Shown here: piece after piece, positions 57,438 through 64,000 of the stretch | Numbering within the stretch: the first letter of the stretch is position 1 | Layout of the letters: each line of letters begins with the position of its first letter | Assembly: GCF_001625305.1 (NCBI RefSeq) | Contig: NW_017804242.1 | Span: 749,223 to 813,222 of the forward strand | Direction of reading: 5' to 3' | Length of the DNA: 64,000 nucleotides | Source: Branchiostoma belcheri | Lineage: Eukaryota; Chordata; Leptocardii; Amphioxiformes; Branchiostomatidae | The notes under the pieces: model-generated | The model's database searches: none | What the model was told of the DNA's origin: nothing | Seen by the model: the letters and a program-made list of their open reading frames with translations, nothing else | Translations under genes and position numbers: made by a program

Positions 57438-60258
57438 TTACACTAACGTCGTCGCTTTCATCCGCATCGGCCTCAGAACCGTGGGATGGAGGGTTCTTGT
57501 CCTCGAAGTCTGGTTGGTCACTGTGTAACAACGCAGGGTTATCTTCCTCGTCCGGTTCACTTCCTCTTGTGCGCAGGTCAATAGCGCTGGAGTCGTGCGC
57601 GTTGTTTTCGTGGGACTTGCTGCTAACCTCTCCGTTGACAGCTGCTTTGCACGACACGTCTTCCTCTTCAGGGTCCTCTCCGGTTCTACCGTCGCCCTCC
57701 TTGCTCTCCATGCCGGGGTTGTTGTAGTCCTCTCTGTAAGATGGGATTCTCTGGACGTCGTGACCAAAGTGGGGGAGGACAGTAAAGTCTGGTATTCGCC
57801 CGTCCCCGTTCGTCATAGGCAAGGCCAGACCCTGGCTGCCGTATATCTTTGCGAGGAACTCGTCCCGAAGACTCTGACCGTAGCCGAAGCCGGCCTTGGT
57901 GCCGTCGGTCATGTCTCTTGTGAGGAGCTTGCGGTGGAGGTTGATGTTCGCACTGTGCCTGTCCCGGCTGCGCTTGGATGGGAACGTCGCGTTGCACCCG
58001 TCCACCGTGCAGGTGTGCATTTCCTTCAGGTGCACATTTTTGTAATGCAACTTCACACTGTATGTACTCTTGAAGGTCTTGCTGCACACGTGGCACGTCT
58101 TGGAGTTGAAGGCCATGCCGTCCGGGGACTCGTTTCCGGAGCGGTCGGAGGGGCTCTGGTTCACCTCCATCCTGGCCGCGTGCACTTCGCTGTAGGGACT
58201 GTGCATCAGGCTCTGCGGTAAGCCCATCTCGGGAATGGCTTTCTGCCCGTACAGGTATGGGTACAGGGGACTCGTCTCAAAGGGAGACCCTTTCAGGAAG
58301 GAGCCGTAAAGGCTCAGACTGTCCGGCTGGTCGGGAATCTCCTGCTTGATTTTCTGCACTGGAATGAAGCTGTTGACGCCTGACATCTCGGTGCCAAGGT
58401 TGTAGAGCCCGAAGTTAGCAGCCAATCGGGTCGCGACGTCGGACAATGTTTCTTTGGTATGCCCGCTACCGGGGTTTTCGTGTCCGTTACAGGAATAAGT
58501 GTCCTCATCTGACTGCTCGTCTCGTTTATCTTCCTCTTCTTTTCTGCAGTCCTCATCTTTGTTTTCTAGCATCTCTTCCATTTTCCGATCCTCATTGGCA
58601 CCGTCATGTTCATTGTCAATTTTGGGACTACTGCCCGTCTCCCCTTCTTCGTGAGAATTCACCTTCTTGTCGTCGAGTTGGTCGGGACTTTCCCGCAATG
58701 TGCTGTCGCTCTCTGCGTACTCTTCCTCTTCTTGGGTACATTTTTCAGGCGGTTTGCTCTTTCTCTTTCTGACCTGCTCCTGGCTGAGCTCCGTGCCGTC
58801 CTCCCCACCGCCTCCTCTCTCCTCCTCTTCCCCTTCTTCGTTTTCTTCCTCTCCCTTCTCGCTAACCACCGTGGAAACACTGTCCTCCATGTCCTCTATC
58901 TCCTCCGTGACTTTGGTGAGCTTAATAGGGGTGCTGGACTTTCTAGACTTCTTCTTTGGAATGATGTCGTTCTGTGGCAGGGGTATTGAGGGGAGGGAGA
59001 CGGGGGGAAGGGGGCTGGAGGCTGAGGAGGGGGTGGAGATGGGGATCGTGGGGGCGATGGGCATGGGGATGGCGGTGTGACCGCCCATATGCGCCAGGGC
59101 GTCGGTGACCCCGACAAGCGCCCGGTGGAACATGCTGGTGCTCCAAATGGCGTCGAAGTGAGGGGTGGGGGTGAGCGCCGCCGGGCTGGTGGAGATGGGA
59201 GGAGACGACTCTCTGGAGGCACAGGGAGCCGAGGTGATGGTTAGGGGGGAGATGGTGGTGGCGATGTGCTGAGCTAAGGGGGAAGAGGTGCAGGAGGACG
59301 GGGGCTTTGTGCTGTCGATCATGTTACGGACCGTGTTCGTGTTGCCCTCGCGGTTCTTCCGCAGCATGGGCATGTGTAGCCGGGGGTTCGGGTTCGCACT
59401 GTGTCTGTTCCTGCTGCGTAGGGAGCTGAACACCATGTTGCAGCCCTCTATCGTGCACTTGTGCTTGATCTTCAGGTGGACGGAGCTGTAGTGTATCTTC
59501 AGCGTCCCCTTGTCGTAGAAGCTCTTGCCGCAGGACGGGCACATGACCCTGTTGGAGTGGGCGTGGCCGCGATACATGCTCCACCTTCTCTTCGGGTCGG
59601 TGTGAACCTTACGGAGGCTCTTCAGCTTCATCTCGGCGTAGTGCGAGTGCCCGTGCTGGGACGTGGGGACCACCTGGCCCTCCATGCTGTGGGGAGAGTT
59701 TACCGAGGACTCCAGGCCCAGCTTGGCCCGTATGTCGGCCTGCTCCTGCTGGATGGTGGTCATGCTTTTCTCCACTCTGCTGCCGGGTTCAGATTTCACA
59801 GGGGACACAGCCTGCGGCGTTGGAGAGGGGTTCTCTGTAGACACCGCGAGGTGCGGCTCGATCACCAGACCATTTGGGGTGACCGACGTCGGCGGGTAGT
59901 TCTCGAGTAGAGGCGGCGGGGTGGTGGTTATTCTGGCGGAGGGCGGCACGCTGACGGCCACGCTGTCGTTACTATGTGTGCTTGCGGTGGACGTGGCGTC
60001 GGTGTGGGGGGAGAGGACAGGGCTGCGGGAGTGCCCGGGGCTGCGCAGCCTGCTGTGGGTGCTCTCGATAAACGCCCGGATGTCGGACTCAGTCTTTGGC
60101 GGGCTGCAGCAGGCCCCGACGGTCCCGTCCTTCGCGTGCATGAACATGAGCTCCACGATGGACTTGGTCTCGCCGAATCTCAGGAACTGCTGCATGGTGA
60201 TGATCTCCTCGTCCCGGCTGGCGATGATCCACTGCTCCAGAACCTTCCCCTGGCAGTC
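57310..60258 (-). CDS. BNC: Basonuclin, large zinc-finger exon (pairs 1 and 2)
   Basis: A sequence-specific zinc-finger transcription factor of the nucleus; vertebrate BNC1/BNC2 act in epithelial, germ-cell and mesenchymal programmes. The exon opens at acceptor TTGTGCAG|GAC with [11 protein letters not shown], continuing the GYILQ end of the upstream exon in phase 0. About 980 codons follow. In exon order come [15 protein letters not shown] and a Ser/Pro-rich region. Finger pair 1 is at about residues 240-300 ([37 protein letters not shown]). PKKKSRKSS at about 433-441 matches the basonuclin nuclear-localisation signal. A Glu-rich region at about 450-600 precedes IKQE at 637-640, a sumoylation-type motif. 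Finger pair 2 is at about 721-770 ([37 protein letters not shown]), and IDLRTR at about 893 is weakly CtBP-like. The main frame stops at TAA 57312-57310, before pair 3. I chose the acceptor rather than the upstream Met because the sequence above it is a tandem repeat of intron. Confidence 0.95.
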   Translation of the reverse strand, partial: DCQGKVLEQWIIASRDEEIITMQQFLRFGETKSIVELMFMHAKDGTVGACCSPPKTESDIRAFIESTHSRLRSPGHSRSPVLSPHTDATSTASTHSNDSVAVSVPPSARITTTPPPLLENYPPTSVTPNGLVIEPHLAVSTENPSPTPQAVSPVKSEPGSRVEKSMTTIQQEQADIRAKLGLESSVNSPHSMEGQVVPTSQHGHSHYAEMKLKSLRKVHTDPKRRWSMYRGHAHSNRVMCPSCGKSFYDKGTLKIHYSSVHLKIKHKCTIEGCNMVFSSLRSRNRHSANPNPRLHMPMLRKNREGNTNTVRNMIDSTKPPSSCTSSPLAQHIATTISPLTITSAPCASRESSPPISTSPAALTPTPHFDAIWSTSMFHRALVGVTDALAHMGGHTAIPMPIAPTIPISTPSSASSPLPPVSLPSIPLPQNDIIPKKKSRKSSTPIKLTKVTEEIEDMEDSVSTVVSEKGEEENEEGEEEERGGGGEDGTELSQEQVRKRKSKPPEKCTQEEEEYAESDSTLRESPDQLDDKKVNSHEEGETGSSPKIDNEHDGANEDRKMEEMLENKDEDCRKEEEDKRDEQSDEDTYSCNGHENPGSGHTKETLSDVATRLAANFGLYNLGTEMSGVNSFIPVQKIKQEIPDQPDSLSLYGSFLKGSPFETSPLYPYLYGQKAIPEMGLPQSLMHSPYSEVHAARMEVNQSPSDRSGNESPDGMAFNSKTCHVCSKTFKSTYSVKLHYKNVHLKEMHTCTVDGCNATFPSKRSRDRHSANINLHRKLLTRDMTDGTKAGFGYGQSLRDEFLAKIYGSQGLALPMTNGDGRIPDFTVLPHFGHDVQRIPSYREDYNNPGMESKEGDGRTGEDPEEEDVSCKAAVNGEVSSKSHENNAHDSSAIDLRTRGSEPDEEDNPALLHSDQPDFEDKNPPSHGSEADADESDDVSVTIDGEDMDERSSPDSSEVFASNGGERLPQMVGSSEQSNTTSF

Positions 60259-60460
60259 CTGCACAACACAACAACAGGACACTGTTAGCATGGAAGGTCC
60301 TGCACAACACAACACAACAACAAGAACAGGAAACTGTTAGCATGGAAGGTCCTGCACAACACAACACAACAACAAGAACAGGAAACTGTTAGCATGGAAG
60401 GTCCTGCACAACACAACACAACAACAAAAAAGGACACTATTACAACATGTAGCATGAAAG
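60256..60460 (-). repeat. Tandem array of the basonuclin 3' splice acceptor
   Basis: The word GTCCTGCACAACACAAC (minus: GTTGTGTTGTGCAGGAC) begins at 60256, 60297, 60349 and 60401, giving units of 41, 52, 52 and about 60 bp. The first is the genuine acceptor of the 3-kb exon. Each further unit keeps the pyrimidine-rich tract, CAG and the first three exon bases, then CATGGAAG or its equivalent. The last unit is diverged. Confidence 0.93.
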
Positions 60461-60508
60461 CTCATCTGTGTTGGTACCGGTACATTCCACAATGAAGACG
60501 AATAGTTA

Positions 60509-60675
60509 GTACTTTTGTTCAACACAATATACTGTTGCTCACCTCAAATTTTTGGTCGCACCTTCCTCAGGAGTTCAGGAGTGCTCAAAGTAATCATTTC
60601 ACTCCTGAGGAGGGTCGACGGATGTGCAACCGAAAATTTGAGGTGAGCAACAGTATATTGTGTTTAACAAAATAC
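60509..60675. mobile_element. Fold-back element in the basonuclin intron
   Basis: AACACAATATACTGTTGCTC, ACCTCAAATTTTTGGTCGCA and CCTTCCTCAGGAGT on the left pair with ACTCCTGAGGAGGGTCGACG, TTTGAGGTGAGCAACAGTAT and ATTGTGTTTAACAAAATACT on the right. About 167 bp, almost entirely self-complementary. Confidence 0.85.
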
Positions 60676-60724
60676 TAAGTATCTGTGAATAATTTCAACA
60701 GGTTGGTTAATGATTGAATAACAA

Positions 60725-60896
60725 AATTCACAACCACTTGTTAAGCACGAACCGACTTTTCAATGTCTGTCTGTCATCTCAATCAGGGCAACTAGTAACA
60801 CCTACAATGTATCTTCAGTGCACAGCTAAAAGTCATAATTGCCCCGATGAAGGCATTCAAATGTCGGCTCTAAATGAGTTAAGTGGTTGTGAATGC
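60725..60896. mobile_element. Second fold-back element in the basonuclin intron
   Basis: ATTCACAACCACTTGTTAA near 60727 pairs with TTAAGTGGTTGTGAAT at 60879. Inner CATCTCAATCAGGGCAA pairs with TTGCCCCGATGAAGGC. The core resembles the 21.0-kb fold-back (CTTCCTCAGGGCAATT). Confidence 0.65.
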
Positions 60897-61410
60897 AGAA
60901 CGTTGCTATTCACTACTAAATGCATGCTTTGACAGTCTTCAAACTAGAAGAGAACAAGAAATGGTCATGCCTTGATTTAAGTACCAGAGTTTAAAATCAA
61001 TCCAGGAATGAGGGTTAAAAATATCATGTAGGTTTTTCAATGCTTACCTGTGGTTAACCTCAATTACGTTAAAGTTTGTAAACATACGGATTAAAACACA
61101 TGTACATTTTGCAGTGGTGTAAGAGAAAACAACAATACCATTCTCAGCCTTATCAAAAAAGGAAATACTGTAATTGTTTTTTTCTCATCACTGAATGACC
61201 AAGGACAAAATGATAACTAGGACATACATTGTATAAGCACCTGTACATGAAAAGAGAGAGTGAGTGTGATGAGTGTATTAAATGTAGACTACATCATGCA
61301 AGTATTACATCAAGGCATGAAATACCAACTTGCAACTTGTAGGTAAAACTAAAATCATAAGCTGAAAAGGTTTTAAAAAAGGTAAATAAAGGTAAAGATT
61401 AAGTCGTTCC

Positions 61411-62290
61411 CACCTGCAGGATGTATCCCATGACATATGAATGCAAGGATTCTTGCACAGGTTTGACAGTATACACAGTACATGTACATGTAGGTAAAAG
61501 TCATTCCTACCTGCAGTATGTAGAGGTGGCCACTTCTACAGGTTTGACTGTACGATGTATATCAGTGGCCATTTGTTATGTAGAAATGGTGACTTGTATA
61601 GTATACAATATGTACACTGTAAGTTTAACTGTACATAAAAAAAACAGTACTGTATTACTCAAGCAACTGGATATCGATTTTGGACCGTCTGACTGTTTCC
61701 AAAATCCTATTCAGTTGTTTGAGTAACTGTTTTTTGGCGTATCTTATTTCCTGGATGTCTAACCTTCGACTTAACTGTATAATATTATGGTAAGTGGTAG
61801 GTAAATGGTACATGTAAATTGTTCTTACCTGGAGTATGTATCCCCTGACATAGTACAGGTTTGACAGTATATACAGTATGTAGATGTAGGTAATATTTAC
61901 CTGGAGTATGTATCCCCTGACGTAGTACAGGTTTGACAGTATATACAGTATGTACATTTGTAGATGTAGGTAATATTTACCTGCAGTATGTATCCCCTGA
62001 CGTAGTACAGGTTTGACAGTGTACACAGCACATGTACGTACAGGTACTACTAGTAATGTTTAAGTTGCTCCTACCTGCAGGATGTATCCCCTGACGTAGT
62101 ACAGGATTAGTATATACAAATGTACATGTAGGTAATGGTAAGTTGTCCCTACCTGTAGTATGTATCCCCTGACGTAGTACAGGTTTGACAGTATATACAT
62201 AATATAAATATACAGTTACTGTAGATGTAGGTAATATTTACCTGCAGGATGTATCCCCTGACGTAGTCCTCGTATGTCCAGCCCAGCCCC
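61411..62290 (-). repeat. Decayed array of basonuclin exon end plus 5' splice donor
   Basis: Copies of ACCTGCAGGATGTATCCCCT or variants with TGACGTAGT begin at about 61412, 61509 (short), 61827, 61899, 61979, 62073, 62151 and 62240. The genuine exon end starts at 62403. On the minus strand each full copy reads the codons for YVRGYILQ followed by CAG|GTAAAT or CAG|GTAGG. The copy at 62240-62290 keeps about 48 exon bases ([16 protein letters not shown]). Units of 72-94 bp also carry a family C end (CAGGTTTGACAGTA). Confidence 0.92.
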
Positions 62291-62404
62291 TATATACTAT
62301 ACCAGTGCTTTACCAACCTGATGACACAGCTATTTTTGGTAACTTGCATGTACATGAAGGTACAAACAATGTATTAAAATGGTACATTTGTAAGTTCTTC
62401 CCAC

Positions 62405-62640
62405 CTGCAGGATGTATCCCCTGACGTAGTCCTCGTATGTCCAGCCCAGCCCGTGGAGGATCTGCAGCACCTCCTCCTGCTTCAGCACGCTGAACAGTCG
62501 GTCCAGCAGGATCTTCAGCCGGATGGGCGTGGCCTGCGTCCCGTACAGCACCAGGCTCGCGATGTCGAACACGACATTCGATTGCACGATTTCCGGTTGC
62601 GTTGAGGTATAGAGGTGCCGAGTGCTGAGCTTGTCCAGAG
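62405..62640 (-). CDS. BNC: Basonuclin internal exon (N-terminal conserved domain)
   Basis: Acceptor CTCTCAG|CT, donor CTGCAG|GTGGGA. The 236-nt exon has two bases of a split Ala codon and 78 codons, ending in phase 0. It encodes [55 protein letters not shown] and [11 protein letters not shown], highly similar to the N-terminal domain of vertebrate BNC1/BNC2. In vertebrates the A|LDKL junction directly follows the Cys/His N-terminal module, so the exon carrying that module should lie beyond the window. The genuine donor (GTGGGA) is weaker than several of its duplicated copies (GTAAAT). Confidence 0.95.
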
Positions 62641-63400
62641 CTGAGAGTTCGAAAGGTTCAAGTCTCAGTTCTCAAAGTTAGAGAGGATGGCGGTGAAAGG
62701 AAGGGAGGGAGGACGAAAGAAAAGGAAAAAAACAACAACGAAAAACTGGAAATGAACACGTTTTGGTCATCATGCAACAACAAACCGGAATGTATCAATG
62801 AATCAACATGCAGACTGGAGACGGTTCCCACCAGGATTGGAATCCGGCTGTGTCTTGTGAGAGAAACCAGCGGATCTTTTTCCTGGCTGGCGGAATATTT
62901 GGACTTTTGTGAGTGCTGTTGACGGCGGTGGAGTCCCCACCAGAGTCAACAGTGTAAGCGACCGTGGCAGAAACTACCCCTGCTAAGAGGGTCTTATCGT
63001 CTTGTGTTATGATAAAAATTCCATGCTGTTTCCTACTTGTGCTATAGGAACATCAGATTTTTTACATAGATGTATGTGATGAAGAAAAAAATGTCTCATT
63101 GTAAAAGGGAACCAAAATTTTATGGTGAACAGTGGATTCAATTCTAAGGAATGGCCACTACTATAATTGTAACTACACAATCTTACAAAGTATATGTAGT
63201 AAAACAATAATGTATATGTACGTACACGGTGGAGATAAACATTTTGAATGAACAAGCCGCAATTTAATTCCGGAAAAACAATTTAATTCCGGACTCCAGG
63301 CCAATAACTCCAGAATGCTTTACTCGATTAAGTTTATATTTTTTATGAGTACATACCAGAGGGTGACAATTATGCGGAACGCGTCAATTGGTCCCTAGGG
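62641..63400. other. Basonuclin upstream intron, nothing recognised
   Basis: Unique sequence without a convincing exon. 62800-62960 is somewhat richer in GC, with an open minus frame (ARKKIRWFLSQDTAGF), but lacks splice signals that I trust. Confidence 0.35.
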
Positions 63401-63410
63401 AGTAGTCCAA

Positions 63411-63840
63411 TTATATATAATTATACTATAATTATCTATAATTATGTATAATGATTTGTCCATTATACATAATTATATATATGCCTTTTTACCATTATAC
63501 ATAATTATATATAACCACCTTCCCCATTATATATAATGATACATAACCCCTTTCGCCATTATACATAATTATACATAACCCATTTCCCCATTATATATAA
63601 TTATACATATCTCTTATAACCATTATACATAAATATATATATCTGTTTTCGCCATTATATATAATTGCACACAACTATTCTAACTATTATACATATCCCT
63701 TTAACCATTATACATAACTATGTATAGTATCATACATAATTATATATAATTATACATAATTATACATAATTATACATATTTATACATAATTATACATATT
63801 CTTCTTGACCATTATACATAATCATGCATAGTCTACGATA
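63411..63840. repeat. AT-rich satellite of TATACATAATTATATA units
   Basis: CCATTATACATAATTATA and close variants repeat about 15 times with 20-45 bp spacing and short C/T-rich spacers (CCTTTCGCC, CCATTTCCCC). Many units contain self-complementary TATACATAATTATGTATA-like words. Confidence 0.85.
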
Positions 63841-64000
63841 TATTTGATATTGACGTTATGACTGATGTGAAATTCTGTTAACATCTCTACATGATTTCCC
63901 ATATTAATGGGAGTGAACCATTCTGATATCAATTTCAAAACAAACAAGAGTGAGCAGTACGGAAACACATACAAAGGGGGCTCCAAGGAATCGAATCCGG

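Noticed and set aside
57595-58221. 208-codon plus-strand open frame
   Set aside because: It is the antisense shadow of the GC-rich basonuclin exon, as are the other plus frames between 57.3 and 60.3 kb.
60259-60315. Extending the basonuclin frame upstream to the Met at 60315
   Set aside because: The extra 19 codons are translated from the acceptor repeat. The CAG|GAC acceptor and the upstream exon fix the exon start at 60258.
62790-62980. Possible basonuclin upstream exon
   Set aside because: The open frame does not resemble the known Cys/His module expected before LDKL, and there is no donor with the required phase.

Overview
The window looks like nuclear DNA of a cephalochordate (amphioxus, Branchiostoma). 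The reasons are a basonuclin gene, short exons separated by long introns, AT-rich spacers full of short inverted-repeat elements and the motif TACATGTA, and a scaffold-style run of 20 N (10640-10659). I could run no database search, so the organism call is inference.

Two genes can be supported, both on the minus strand. (1) Basonuclin (BNC), right end: an internal exon (62405-62640), a 2.1-kb intron, and a 3-kb exon (60258 down to about 57102) with the three paired C2H2 zinc-finger units. Upstream exons lie beyond the window. The third finger pair sits in another reading frame from the rest of the exon. A long 3'UTR may run to about 53.15 kb. (2) An unrecognised gene assembled here from nine exons between 46949 and 6917. 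Their splice phases chain into one open frame of 297 codons. It has two tandem C-x4-C-x-C-x(19-20)-C-x2-C-x-H-x4-H modules, the spacing class seen in the basonuclin N-terminus and in GCN5/PCAF, and it seems to end in one C-terminal membrane helix. Its 5' end is not found.

The rest falls into three classes. (a) CpG-rich, high-complexity islands without convincing reading frames (for example 1.67-2.55, 8.86-9.42, 10.84-11.14, 17.5-18.0, 21.2-21.7, 34.07-34.56, 35.3-35.8, 37.6-38.3, 41.3-42.1, 49.2-49.9 kb). They look like cis-regulatory modules around a developmental transcription-factor gene. (b) Mobile elements: three families of short inverted-repeat elements (A, ends GGCCACACCAATTT; B, ends CAGGGCTCGAAAT; C, ends CAGTCAAACCTGTAC), a 395-bp element with about 35-bp inverted ends, fold-back elements, a tRNA-derived SINE and non-LTR retrotransposon 3' ends. 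(c) Many short tandem duplications, mostly with a period of 120-180 bp.

The most unusual feature is that tandem duplication has repeatedly hit exon-intron boundaries. The basonuclin intron carries arrays of its own 5' splice site and of its own 3' splice site. The second gene carries a 139-bp array of an acceptor plus exon start plus AATAAA, and a duplicated exon end with donor. Decoy splice sites therefore lie beside the genuine ones in both genes.
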